This document shows, piece by piece, positions 35,506 to 44,056 of a stretch of 64,000 nucleotides of DNA. The stretch spans positions 1 to 64,000 of the forward strand of contig JAVVVE010000004.1 in assembly GCA_036652815.1 (NCBI GenBank), given 5' to 3'. Made by a program: the position numbers and the translations under genes. The DNA comes from SZUA-378 sp036652815 (GTDB lineage Bacteria > Bacillota > Clostridia > Lachnospirales > Lachnospiraceae). Numbering within the stretch: position 1 is the first letter of the stretch; each line of letters opens with the position of its first letter. Below the pieces are notes generated by a model. The model was not told the origin of the DNA and made no database searches. It was given only the letters and a program-made list of their open reading frames with translations.

Positions 35506-36243
35506 CTATTCTGCCCGCTGCAGCTTAGAATTCTCAATAAAGTGAGCTACAAATTCTGTCTTAGGGTTCTCGTGTATCTCCTGTGGTGTTCCTATCTGTT
35601 CGATCATACCGGCATTCATAACTGCGATCCGATCTGACATCGAAGATGCTTCTTCCTGATCATGGGTAATGTATATAAAGGTGATCTTAAGCTGTTGTTG
35701 TAGTTTCTTCAATTCTATTTGCAGTTGACGACGTAATTGCAGATCCAATGCGCCCAGTGGTTCATCCAGCAACAAGATCTTCGGGTTATTAATCACTGCT
35801 CTTGCAATCGCAACTCTCTGTTTTTGTCCTCCGCTTAATTCCGCCGGCTTTCTCTTGCCATAGCCTTCCATCTGAACCAGTTGAAGCATCTGTGCTACTC
35901 TGTTTTTAATATCCGCTTTCGGCATTCTCCTTATCTTTAATCCATATCCTATGTTGGCTTCTACGTTCATATGTGGAAATAAAGCATAATTCTGAAAGAT
36001 GGTATTAACACATCGTTCATTTGGTTCTTCCTTTGTTACATCTTCTCCATTTAAGAATACACTGCCTTCATCCGCCTCTTCTAATCCTGCGATAATGCGT
36101 AAGGTCGTAGTCTTACCACAACCGGAAGAGCCCAGGATCGTGATGAATTCTCCTGCTTCTACGAGGAGATCAATCCCCCGTAACACTTCTGTTGTATCAA
36201 AATGCTTCTTAATACCACGTAATTCCAAGATCGGAATACTCAT
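35506..36243 (-). CDS. potA: Spermidine/putrescine-type ABC transporter ATPase, short form
   Basis: ATPase of the importer, 245 aa. Walker A GSSGCGKTT, Q-loop region FQNYALFPHM, signature LSGGQKQRVAIARA, Walker B ILLLDEPLGALD and switch YITHDQEE are all intact. PotA proteins are usually about 350 residues because a TOBE regulatory domain follows the ATPase; here the frame ends soon after the ATPase domain (FIENSKLQRAE). There is no room for a lost tail, since potB starts 8 bp later, so this looks like a stable compact form rather than a recent truncation. Confidence 0.92.
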   Translation of the reverse strand: MSIPILELRGIKKHFDTTEVLRGIDLLVEAGEFITILGSSGCGKTTTLRIIAGLEEADEGSVFLNGEDVTKEEPNERCVNTIFQNYALFPHMNVEANIGYGLKIRRMPKADIKNRVAQMLQLVQMEGYGKRKPAELSGGQKQRVAIARAVINNPKILLLDEPLGALDLQLRRQLQIELKKLQQQLKITFIYITHDQEEASSMSDRIAVMNAGMIEQIGTPQEIHENPKTEFVAHFIENSKLQRAE

Positions 36244-36267
36244 AGATATCTACCCTTCTTTACATTC

Positions 36268-37374
36268 CTATATCTCAATTAATTCATATTCTTCATTTCC
36301 AAGTCCTAATTTCACAGCATGTTCAATCGCCACCCGCCAATTAGTAGTCGGTGCAGAATCTATGAAATGATCTCCATGCACATGTGGCATATGGTCTAAC
36401 TGGCTACCATGCATAATCGGCTGTTGATTGACAGCATCTGCACAGGCAACATCCAGAGCAACCGGATCGAACGATGCAAACATACCAACATCCGGTACAA
36501 TCGGAATATCATTCTCTGCATGGCAGTCACAGTTTGGAGAAATGTCCACTACGATACTGATATGGAAGTTCGGACGTCCCGTCAAAACAGCAGAACTATA
36601 TTCTGCAATCTTTTTATTTAAGATATCGTTGGATTCATCTCCTGCCGCATCTACAGCATCCATAGGGCAGATCCCGATGCATCTGCCACAACCGACACAC
36701 TTGTCATGATTAATAGATGCTTTCCCATCTGTAATAGACGGTGCATCATGTGCACAGATCCGGATACACCTGCCACAACCAACACACTGTTCCTGTATCA
36801 CATGTGGTTTACCGGCACTGTGCATCTCCATCTTACCGGCTCTGGATCCACAGCCCATCCCTATATTCTTTAAGGTTCCTCCAAATCCGGTCGCTTCATG
36901 TCCTTTAAAATGAGTCAGCGTAATAAAGACATCTGCATCCATTACGGCCTGCCCTATCTTCGCTTCTTTCACATATTCTCCGCCTTGAACGGGTACTAAC
37001 TGCTCATCCGTTCCTTTCAGACCATCTGCGATGATGACATGACACCCTGTTGAAAAAGGAGAAAATCCATTTTGATACGCCGCATCCATATGATCCAGTG
37101 CGTTCTTCCTGCCGCCAACATATAGCGTGTTACAATCTGTCAAGAAGGCTTTCCCGCCTAATTCCTTAATGACCTTAACCACTACCGCCGCGTAATTGGG
37201 GCGTAAAAAAGCAAGGTTCCCCGGTTCTCCAAAATGGATCTTAATCGCGGCATATTTTTTGGTAAAATCTATTTCACCGATGCCCGCTGTCTTAATCAGG
37301 CGTTCGAGCTTTTGCGGTAAATTCTCATTAAAAGAGGTTTTCATATTCGTGTAATATACCTTTGATTTATCCAT
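36268..37374 (-). CDS. DUF362-domain protein with two 4Fe-4S clusters
   Basis: A 368-aa iron-sulfur protein of the DUF362 family. The N-terminal domain (AAIKIHFGEPGNLAFLRP, LTHFKGHEATGFGGTLKNIG) is followed by two ferredoxin-type motifs, CVGCGRCIRICAHDAP and CVGCGRCIGICPMDAV, near residues 195-235. Function is unknown; electron transfer or metal-centre work is plausible. ATG 37374 has AAAGGA 7 nt upstream; the ATG two codons earlier sits too close. It starts the transcript that continues into potABCD with a 24-bp gap, and has its own promoter at 37445-37473. Confidence 0.9.
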   Translation of the reverse strand: MDKSKVYYTNMKTSFNENLPQKLERLIKTAGIGEIDFTKKYAAIKIHFGEPGNLAFLRPNYAAVVVKVIKELGGKAFLTDCNTLYVGGRKNALDHMDAAYQNGFSPFSTGCHVIIADGLKGTDEQLVPVQGGEYVKEAKIGQAVMDADVFITLTHFKGHEATGFGGTLKNIGMGCGSRAGKMEMHSAGKPHVIQEQCVGCGRCIRICAHDAPSITDGKASINHDKCVGCGRCIGICPMDAVDAAGDESNDILNKKIAEYSSAVLTGRPNFHISIVVDISPNCDCHAENDIPIVPDVGMFASFDPVALDVACADAVNQQPIMHGSQLDHMPHVHGDHFIDSAPTTNWRVAIEHAVKLGLGNEEYELIEI

Positions 37375-37444
37375 CGTCATTTCCTTTCTTTCCAGATACC
37401 CGGCTTCCGCTGCATTACTTATTATAGTACTTTCTAATTTTGTA

Positions 37445-37473
37445 AATATAACATAATTAGGGAAAAATAACAA
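37445..37473 (-). promoter_or_regulatory. Putative promoter of the DUF362-pot operon
   Basis: Minus-strand TTGTTA (37468-37473) and TATATT (37445-37450), 17-bp spacer, 71 bp upstream of the DUF362 start and 27 bp after the modC stop. Confidence 0.65.
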
Positions 37474-37499
37474 TAGTCCCACCACATATGCTATGCCGG

Positions 37500-38543
37500 T
37501 TATGATAAAAATAAGATTTTATCCGGATCTATCTGTAAATAATCAGGCTGACCTTTGACTTCCAGTTCTTTGCATTGGTTGCTTTGTGCAAACCAGCAAA
37601 TCTCGCATTCCCTTGCCCCCTTTAGAAAAAATTGTTTCTCAAACGGTAATTCCGCAACGCTGTGCAGCACCATGGGAATGCAATGTTCCCTGCGTGCTCC
37701 CCAAATAGGGATAAAATCATGTGCTCGATATCCTATCGCATGAACAGAAGAAGGCAACTTTTGTTCCATCGTGATCGAAATGTTCCAATCCGGTACCCTA
37801 AAGGTGTGTTCCTCTATATTTTGAATCTCCGCAATATTTTTACAACCGGTTAATTGAGCCGCTTCTCTTCTTTTCGGATTGATAAAAATAGATTGAGTCT
37901 GTCCCTGACAAATGGATTGTCCTTGGTGCATAATTAGTAATTCTTTGCTAAATCGATAGATTTCATCATGACTATGAGATACCAGAATCACCGTACCCTG
38001 ATAATCTGCCAGCATCTCCTGCATTTCCTGTTGTAACCGGTCTTTTAGAAAGATATCCAAAGCAGAAAACGGTTCATCCAGCAGAATCGCCAAAGGATCA
38101 TATGCCATAATTCTTGCCAACGCCACTCTTTGCTGTTGCCCTCCCGACAGCTCTCCGGGCAATCTTTTTTCAAATCCCTTTAAGTGAAATTTCTCTATCA
38201 TTTCCTGTGCACGCTCCCTGTTCTCTCTCTTACTGCCATGAAGTCCTGCCATGATATTCTTCTCTACCGACTGCGTTGGAAAAAGTGCGTAATTCTGAAA
38301 CAAATAACCGATCTGTCTTTTTTGTGGTGTTATATTAATCCTATGTGCGGAATCAAAAAGAACCTTGCCATTAATCGCAAGATACCCTTCTTCCAGTTCT
38401 GTGATTCCGGCAATACTCTTTAGAGTCATGCTTTTTCCACACCCCGAAGCACCCAGTATCCCGATTCTGTCAGATAGGCTGCTAAACGTCATATCTAACT
38501 TAAATTGTCCAAAATCTCGCTTTAATCTTGCTTCTATCGACAC
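37500..38543 (-). CDS. modC: Molybdate ABC transporter ATPase
   Basis: ATPase of the molybdate importer, 347 aa. Walker A GASGCGKSMT, signature LSGGQQQRVALARI, Walker B AILLDEPFSALD, switch LVSHSHDE. The last 110 residues replace the usual MOP/TOBE domain with a divergent segment that contains two cysteines (ARECEICWFAQSNQ). The start is GTG at 38543 with GGAGG 7 nt upstream. Last gene of the molybdenum operon. Confidence 0.92.
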   Translation of the reverse strand: MSIEARLKRDFGQFKLDMTFSSLSDRIGILGASGCGKSMTLKSIAGITELEEGYLAINGKVLFDSAHRINITPQKRQIGYLFQNYALFPTQSVEKNIMAGLHGSKRENRERAQEMIEKFHLKGFEKRLPGELSGGQQQRVALARIMAYDPLAILLDEPFSALDIFLKDRLQQEMQEMLADYQGTVILVSHSHDEIYRFSKELLIMHQGQSICQGQTQSIFINPKRREAAQLTGCKNIAEIQNIEEHTFRVPDWNISITMEQKLPSSVHAIGYRAHDFIPIWGARREHCIPMVLHSVAELPFEKQFFLKGARECEICWFAQSNQCKELEVKGQPDYLQIDPDKILFLS

Positions 38544-38572
38544 GTTTTTTCCTCCGCCTTAGGGCTGATCTG

Positions 38573-39277
38573 TTACCAGCGTTTGATATTCTTCATCTTA
38601 CTACCCGAGACAAGATTCATGACTACGATAATCACAAATGCTATCAGCACGATAATAGCAACCCAAATACCGGCTTCCCGATAATTGCCGTCTTGAATGA
38701 CCATGGCGATTTTTTGTGATATTGTCGCTGTTTTGCCCGGAATATTTCCTGCCAGCATAGAGGTCGCTCCATATTCACCCAGTGCTCTTGCAAAAGTAAG
38801 GATGGTTCCGGAAGCGATGCCCGGTCCTGCAGTCGGGATAATAATCTCCCAAAATATCTTACAATCAGACATCCCTAATGTTCTCCCTGCATAAATCAGA
38901 TTTACATCGATTTGTTCAAAGGCCGCTCTGGCATTACGGTACATGAGCGGAAAAGAAATTACAGTGGCTGCCAGAATACATCCCAGCCACGTTTGGACTA
39001 CCTTAATATCAAAAGAAGCGTAAAGGAACTCTCCGAGTGGCCGTCTGGTACTAAATAATAGCAGCAAAAAAAATCCGGCAACCGTTGGTGGAAGCACCAG
39101 CGGAAGTGTCAATATCCCATCCATGATCGCTTTCCACCTAGGTGTAGCCTTCACTATCTTTCTTGCGGTCCAGATCCCCAAAAAGAAAGATAGTATGGTG
39201 GCGACAAGCCCTGTCTTTAAGGAAATAAGCAAGGGTCTCCAATCCCAGGTACCCATGATATCCATAAACTCTGTCAA
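38573..39277 (-). CDS. modB: Molybdate ABC transporter permease
   Basis: Membrane subunit of the molybdate importer, 234 aa, five to six helices. Family features: LPLVLPPTVAGFFLLLLF near residue 60, the coupling region GRTLGMSDCKIFWEIIIPTA, and ARALGEYGATSMLAGNIPG. The start appears to be TTG at 39277 with GGGAG 7 nt upstream; ATG codons 12 and 21 bases later have no properly spaced site. Confidence 0.94.
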   Translation of the reverse strand: MTEFMDIMGTWDWRPLLISLKTGLVATILSFFLGIWTARKIVKATPRWKAIMDGILTLPLVLPPTVAGFFLLLLFSTRRPLGEFLYASFDIKVVQTWLGCILAATVISFPLMYRNARAAFEQIDVNLIYAGRTLGMSDCKIFWEIIIPTAGPGIASGTILTFARALGEYGATSMLAGNIPGKTATISQKIAMVIQDGNYREAGIWVAIIVLIAFVIIVVMNLVSGSKMKNIKRW

Positions 39278-39295
39278 ATTTTTTCTCCCTATCGC

Positions 39296-40150
39296 TTAAT
39301 CTGTTACCTCAGTATCAAAATAGTATTTTTCAAAGATAACCTTTGCATCCTTAGAAATCAAAAAATCAATAAATTTGAGTGCTTCTTGTTGTTCTGCTTT
39401 GTCTGCTTCCTGATTAACCACTTGTGCGATAGGATAGATCACATCCCCTGTCAAATCATAACTAATAACTTCTAATATTTTTATTTTATCTTCAAAACCA
39501 TAGGTATCAGATTTGTAGATGGTGCCTACTTCATTAGCACCTTCACTGATAGCTGCCGTTACCGCTCCTACATTGGCACATTCATTGATCTCAACATCAC
39601 CAAATGCCTCTGAAATCTGCTGCGTGGTAATCGTCGTCGGATCTTCGACCTTCGTCAGAATATCAGTAGCCAGCAAAGCTTTTCTGGTATATTTTCCAAC
39701 CGGAACGCTGCCATCTGCGATGGCAAGACTTGCCGCATCACCCATGGTAAGAAGTCCTGTGGCTTTGGTATCACTATCCATCTGCGTCACCACACATACT
39801 TGGTTATTCACTACATTATGTCTTGTTCCCTCTACGATCAGTTTATCCTTGTCCTGCAGTTTATCCATCTGAGACTGTGCGGCAGAAAAGAAGATATCAC
39901 AGGCAGCTCCTTCTTCGATCTGTGCCAGCAGTGTTCCCGAACTATCGTAATTGCCTATGATAGTTACATCCGGATGTATGCCCTCATATTGTGTAATCAG
40001 CTCCTCCATAACGCTATTTAAGCTTTTGGCTGCAAATATTGTAATCTCGGTTTTATCACTGTTTCCTGTAGATACTTCTTGGCTTCCGCACCCTGTTAGA
40101 ACACCTGCCATAATCCCTATTAATAGAATGGAACCTATTTTCTTGTACAT
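39296..40150 (-). CDS. modA: Molybdate ABC transporter substrate-binding lipoprotein
   Basis: Molybdate/tungstate receptor, 284 aa. Signal peptide with lipobox GVLTGCG, then ITIFAAKSLNSVMEELITQY, GNYDSSGTLLAQIEEGAACD and IFFSAAQSQMDKL, the oxyanion-binding pattern of ModA. AGGAGGAG precedes ATG 40150, which lies inside the end of the MOSC-MogA gene (16-base overlap), so translation is probably coupled. Confidence 0.94.
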   Translation of the reverse strand: MYKKIGSILLIGIMAGVLTGCGSQEVSTGNSDKTEITIFAAKSLNSVMEELITQYEGIHPDVTIIGNYDSSGTLLAQIEEGAACDIFFSAAQSQMDKLQDKDKLIVEGTRHNVVNNQVCVVTQMDSDTKATGLLTMGDAASLAIADGSVPVGKYTRKALLATDILTKVEDPTTITTQQISEAFGDVEINECANVGAVTAAISEGANEVGTIYKSDTYGFEDKIKILEVISYDLTGDVIYPIAQVVNQEADKAEQQEALKFIDFLISKDAKVIFEKYYFDTEVTD

Positions 40151-41070
40151 TCTGTTTCTCCTCCTCGTAAAATATCTAATCCATGTTTTAATTCAGTTAC
40201 GATATATACCAGACTTTCTTCTACTGCTTTGGGACTCCCCGGTAAATTAATAATTAAAGTCTGATTTCGAATCACAGATACCCCTCGGCTAAGCATCGCC
40301 CGTTTGGTAATCGTTTGAGAATAGGCTCTGATCGCCTCAGCAATCCCGGGTGCATTCCTTGTTGCTATGTTCAAGGTGGCTTCCGGAGTACAATCACGCT
40401 CCGAAAATCCCGTTCCGCCGGTCGTCACAATCAATGCTGCCTGTCTTCCATCTGCCAAACGAATCAATTCTTTTTCTATCATCGTCTGCTCGTCAGGTAT
40501 CACCACCTGTTCTATGATCTTATACCCTTCTTGTTGAAGGATGGTCGCAATCAAAGGCCCGCTTTGATTTTCCCGTTCCCCCCTGGATGCTTTGTCACTC
40601 ATCGTCACTACCGCTGCTCTGGGACGATGTTCCTGCTTTTCCTCAACGATTACCATCTCGTCTCCTACCGCAATCGTTCCCCCATGAAGAACCTCTGCAA
40701 AAACACCCTGTGTGGGCATGATGCATTCTCCCATCTTCTGATAGATCTGACAATGTGTGTGACACTCTTTTCCTATCTGAGTTATTTCCAGCAATACATC
40801 ATTGCACTTAAAAACAGTTCCGACCGGAAGCGTTCTAAAATCAAACCCTTCGATTAAAAGATTTTCTCCAAAAGCTCCCTTTTGTGCATTGGCTCCTTTT
40901 TGATTAAATGCTTCTACTTGTTCATAAGACAGCATACTCACCTGCCTATGCCAATTACCCCCATGTGCATCGCCTTTGATGCCAAAATCTTTTTCAAAAA
41001 CCGCTTGTTTTACATCGCTTTTTTGTATCCCTCTTTTATCGCTGATGCAGACTGCTTTGACGATTCCCAT
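40135..41070 (-). CDS. MOSC domain fused to MogA/MoaB-type molybdopterin adenylyltransferase
   Basis: A 311-aa two-domain protein. Residues 1-145 form a MOSC domain, the sulfur-carrier domain of molybdenum cofactor sulfurases (GDAHGGNWHRQVSMLSYE, FGENLLIEGFDF, with Cys in KECHTHCQIY). Residues 150-311 are a MogA/MoaB domain that adenylylates molybdopterin (VVTMSDKASRGERENQSGP, IVTTGGTGFSERDCTPEAT, LIINLPGSPKAVEESL). The fusion ties cofactor maturation to sulfur or selenium transfer. ATG 41070 follows GGAGG by 5 nt, one base after the moaA stop. Confidence 0.93.
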   Translation of the reverse strand: MGIVKAVCISDKRGIQKSDVKQAVFEKDFGIKGDAHGGNWHRQVSMLSYEQVEAFNQKGANAQKGAFGENLLIEGFDFRTLPVGTVFKCNDVLLEITQIGKECHTHCQIYQKMGECIMPTQGVFAEVLHGGTIAVGDEMVIVEEKQEHRPRAAVVTMSDKASRGERENQSGPLIATILQQEGYKIIEQVVIPDEQTMIEKELIRLADGRQAALIVTTGGTGFSERDCTPEATLNIATRNAPGIAEAIRAYSQTITKRAMLSRGVSVIRNQTLIINLPGSPKAVEESLVYIVTELKHGLDILRGGETECTRK

Positions 41071-41071
41071 C

Positions 41072-42046
41072 CTAACCTCCTATTCCAACCATTGTTCTCG
41101 TTTCTTTGTTCTGATGATCTGCTTCCAAGAATCCGTGGTGCCTTGGTTTATAAAAGATCACCTGTTGCATGATTTCTGTCAATTCCATATCAAGGATACC
41201 GCTTCTGATTACCTCTCGTAAATTAACCGTAGCCTCATAATTTAAACAGGATTTTAAGAAACCATCCGATGTCAGACGGATACGATTACATGATTCACAG
41301 AATCCATGACTGATGGCACTGATAAAGCCAATGTGTCCCGTAAATCCGGAAAGACTGTAATAATGAGCAGGCCCATTGCCCAACTGCGTTGTATAGGGTT
41401 GCATAACACCATAAGTCTGCTCTATGATGACTTTCATCTCATCTTGACTTTTTCCACTATATAAGCTTCCTGCTCCTATTGGCATCAACTCAATAAAGCG
41501 TACCTGTATTGGATTATCTTTGGCAAGCAAGACGAGTTGCAACAATTCTTCTGTGCTCTGATGCAGCAGAACGCAATTTACCTTGATACCGGACAATCCT
41601 GCCAAAAGTGCAGCCTGCAATGCATCTATGATAATCGGAAGAACGTTCTGTCTCGTAATCTCAGTAAAGTGTTCCCGATTCAGTGTATCAAGGCTCAAGT
41701 TGATTCCGGTTACTCCAGCCGCCTGCAGTTGTGCTATATTCTCTTTTAAGTAGAATCCGTTTGTTGTCATCGTGATCTCATCAATCCCGGGGATCTCATG
41801 AATCATAGCAATCAAATCAAGGATTCCTTTTCGCACAAATGGTTCTCCGCCCGTGATCTTGATTCTGCTGATTCCGAGACTCGCTGCACAGGTGCATATC
41901 CTGACGATTTCATCAAATTGCAGCATATCCTGATGCCTCCGTGCCTCTATCCCTTTTTCCGGCATACAATAGATACATCGAAAATTACATCGGTCTGTAA
42001 CAGATATCCTTAGATAGTTAATATTGCGGTTATATTGGTCTAACAT
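41072..42046 (-). CDS. moaA: GTP 3',8-cyclase
   Basis: Radical SAM enzyme of the first step of molybdenum cofactor synthesis, 324 aa. The SAM cluster motif CNFRCIYCMPEKG is near residue 20, ITGGEPFVRKG follows, the second cluster is FCESCNRIRLTSDG with a later Cys in LKSCL, and the conserved double glycine ends the protein. ATG 42046 has AAAGGGAG upstream; the longer frame to 42073 is not needed. It lies between moaC and the MOSC-MogA gene. Confidence 0.96.
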   Translation of the reverse strand: MLDQYNRNINYLRISVTDRCNFRCIYCMPEKGIEARRHQDMLQFDEIVRICTCAASLGISRIKITGGEPFVRKGILDLIAMIHEIPGIDEITMTTNGFYLKENIAQLQAAGVTGINLSLDTLNREHFTEITRQNVLPIIIDALQAALLAGLSGIKVNCVLLHQSTEELLQLVLLAKDNPIQVRFIELMPIGAGSLYSGKSQDEMKVIIEQTYGVMQPYTTQLGNGPAHYYSLSGFTGHIGFISAISHGFCESCNRIRLTSDGFLKSCLNYEATVNLREVIRSGILDMELTEIMQQVIFYKPRHHGFLEADHQNKETRTMVGIGG

Positions 42047-42069
42047 AGTCTCCCTTTCTTCGTCTATGA

Positions 42070-42570
42070 TCATTTATTTTTATGTGAAAATTTACCGCTC
42101 TTGCCGCCTCTTTTTTTTAAGAGATAGATGTCTTTCATTTCCATTTCTTTATCTATCGCCTTACACATATCATAAATGGTTAGGAGTGCCACGCTCACAC
42201 CCATCATCGCTTCCATCTCCACGCCTGTTTTTCCGGTTGTCTTTACGGTACATACTGCTTGTATTTCCATGCTTTCTTCTAATAGGTTAAATTCTATAGA
42301 AGCTTTTGTAATATTTAAAATATGACACATGGGTATCAGTTCAGAAGTTCTCTTAGTAGCCATAATCCCTGCTACTCTGGCTACGCCCAGCACATCTCCC
42401 TTACCAACTGTTCCCTGACAGATTGCCGCATAGACTACAGGATTTACCATAATATGCCCCACCGCCACTGCCTCTCGCTCTGTATCCGGTTTTTCTGTTA
42501 CGTCAACCATAATGGCATTACCGCCACCATCAAAATGTGTAAACCCAGGTTCTTGCCCATCGTCTTTCAT
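42070..42570 (-). CDS. moaC: Cyclic pyranopterin monophosphate synthase
   Basis: Converts the MoaA product to cyclic pyranopterin monophosphate. The 166-aa protein has the family stretches FTHFDGGGNAIMVDVTEKP, GVARVAGIMATKRTSELIPM and TGKTGVEMEAMMGVSVALL. ATG 42570 is 9 nt after GGGGGT and one base after the stop of the MoeA-like gene. No moaD or moaE gene is in the operon; they must be elsewhere. Confidence 0.96.
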   Translation of the reverse strand: MKDDGQEPGFTHFDGGGNAIMVDVTEKPDTEREAVAVGHIMVNPVVYAAICQGTVGKGDVLGVARVAGIMATKRTSELIPMCHILNITKASIEFNLLEESMEIQAVCTVKTTGKTGVEMEAMMGVSVALLTIYDMCKAIDKEMEMKDIYLLKKRGGKSGKFSHKNK

Positions 42571-42571
42571 A

Positions 42572-43600
42572 TTATGATACCCCCTTTCCAAATCCACAAT
42601 TGGGGAACGTACAGGTCGGACAGGACAGGCACAGACCTCCTTGTCCAAGAGCAGATAACTCACTGGCCATGATGGTGTCATTCGCCATAATTCGAGGTAA
42701 AATCAAATCAAAAATAGTTCTTTTTGCATACATGACACAACCTGGCAATCCTATAATAGGAATATTCTCTTTATAATAACTCATTAAAAACATGGCTCCG
42801 GGAAGAACCGGTGCTCCATAGGATACCAACACAGCCCCTGTGTTTTTGATCGCCAAAGGAGTTCTGTCATCCGGATCTACGCTCATCCCACCGGTACATA
42901 TAATCACATCCGCACCCATCCGAATCAACTCCAGGATAGCCTCTGTGATCTTGTCACAATCATCCTCACAAATAAAATGACCTATTATCTCACTATCAAA
43001 CTCAGCCACTTTATCCAGAATCACAGGGGTAAACGTATCCTCTATCCTCTTGTAGCAGACTTCATTGCCGGTCGTTACTATCCCTACCTTCTTGTGGCAA
43101 AATGGCAAGAGCTGCAAAATAGGTTTCCTCCCGCACGCCTCTTTTACCTGCACCATCTTTTCTTTTTTAATGGCTAACGGGATGATCCTGGTTCCGGCCA
43201 GCTTATCACCTTGTTTAACCGCAAAATTGCCATGACGGGAAGCTATCATAAGATCCCCTATCGCATTTACCATACATAGCTTTTGATTGTCTACTTTTAA
43301 TAATCCATCACAATCTGCGATCAGTTCGATTTTTCCTTCTTTCACGTTAGAAGGATGCATATGATTTCCTTTACATATCTCATAGAGAATCTCTGCCGCT
43401 TCATTCTCATGCAACATACTCTCATCCTTCTCCCAAATATAGATATTATCTTTTCCAACGCTTAACAGAATCGGAATATCCTCTTTGGTAATGATGTGCC
43501 CTTTATGAAACACAACATCCTTTTTTACTCCCTTTATGATTTGTGTAATGTCATGGCACAAAATCTGACCTGTCGCTTCTGTTGTTTTCATTAATTTCAT
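42572..43600 (-). CDS. MoeA-like molybdopterin-binding protein
   Basis: A 342-aa member of the molybdopterin-binding family found with molybdenum hydroxylase genes in clostridia. The MoCF-biosynthesis fold appears in KKVGIVTTGNEVCYKR, MGADVIICTGGMSVDPDDRTPL and YGAPVLPGAMFLMSYY. It is shorter than true MoeA and ends with a Cys-rich tail CLSCPTCTFPNCGFGKG, which may bind a metal or carry sulfur or selenium. First gene of the moaC-moaA-MOSC/MogA-modABC operon; ATG 43600 follows GGGGAGG. Confidence 0.88.
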   Translation of the reverse strand: MKLMKTTEATGQILCHDITQIIKGVKKDVVFHKGHIITKEDIPILLSVGKDNIYIWEKDESMLHENEAAEILYEICKGNHMHPSNVKEGKIELIADCDGLLKVDNQKLCMVNAIGDLMIASRHGNFAVKQGDKLAGTRIIPLAIKKEKMVQVKEACGRKPILQLLPFCHKKVGIVTTGNEVCYKRIEDTFTPVILDKVAEFDSEIIGHFICEDDCDKITEAILELIRMGADVIICTGGMSVDPDDRTPLAIKNTGAVLVSYGAPVLPGAMFLMSYYKENIPIIGLPGCVMYAKRTIFDLILPRIMANDTIMASELSALGQGGLCLSCPTCTFPNCGFGKGVS

Positions 43601-43616
43601 AGTATGTCCTCCCCTG

Positions 43617-43646
43617 TTCCGATATAAATCCAGAATAATATCGGAA
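43617..43646. promoter_or_regulatory. Inverted repeat, candidate molybdenum-regulator operator
   Basis: TTCCGATAT (43617-43625) and ATATCGGAA (43638-43646), perfect 9-bp arms 12 bp apart, in the divergent region between the MoeA-like gene and the ModE-like gene. Size and spacing resemble ModE-type sites, though the sequence is not the E. coli one. Confidence 0.6.
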
Positions 43647-43658
43647 TGTAAAAAAAAT

Positions 43659-43675
43659 TTGCCTTACTTTGGCAA
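43659..43675. promoter_or_regulatory. Second inverted repeat TTGCC-N7-GGCAA
   Basis: Short 5-bp arms between the first inverted repeat and the ModE-like gene, over a likely promoter region. It may be part of the same control region. Confidence 0.45.
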
Positions 43676-43726
43676 CTATTGTATAGTGATTATATGATAT
43701 CTTTCTGGGAAAGGCAAGGTGAATCT

Positions 43727-44056
43727 ATGCATGTGACAACAAGAATCCGTATTGCAAAAGAAAAAAACTTTCTGGGAAAGGGTGTACGTGAGCTTTTAGA
43801 TGCGATTGAGGCGGAACATTCTATCAAACAAGCAACGCTGCAAACCGGCATTTCTTATCCCAAGGCACTTCGCATGATTCATACCTTAGAAGAAGAACTC
43901 GGATTTGCAGTCGTCATTTCAGAAAAAGGTGGGAGTACCCACGGTAGCACATGTTTAACCCCACAAGGGAAAGAAGTTTTGGAAAATTATCGTACGATAG
44001 AACATAAAGTCGAACAGTATGCTCAACAATTAGTGAATGAAACGTTCCTCTTTTAG
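43727..44056 (+). CDS. ModE-like winged helix regulator, DNA-binding domain only
   Basis: A 109-aa protein with the LysR/ModE-type N-terminal winged helix (RELLDAIEAEHSIKQATLQT, SYPKALRMIHTLEEELGFAV, then GSTCLTPQGKEVLENY). Full ModE proteins add two molybdate-binding MOP domains; here none is present, so metal sensing, if any, must come from elsewhere. ATG 43727 has AAGGTGAATCT upstream. It is divergent from the molybdenum operon, its expected target, and its 3' end overlaps the end of xdhC by four bases (convergent). Confidence 0.87.
   Translation: MHVTTRIRIAKEKNFLGKGVRELLDAIEAEHSIKQATLQTGISYPKALRMIHTLEEELGFAVVISEKGGSTHGSTCLTPQGKEVLENYRTIEHKVEQYAQQLVNETFLF

Noticed and set aside
43601..43726. 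Molybdenum-cofactor riboswitch upstream of the MoeA-like gene
   Set aside because: The whole divergent region is 126 bp and must also hold two promoters; no multi-helix leader is visible.
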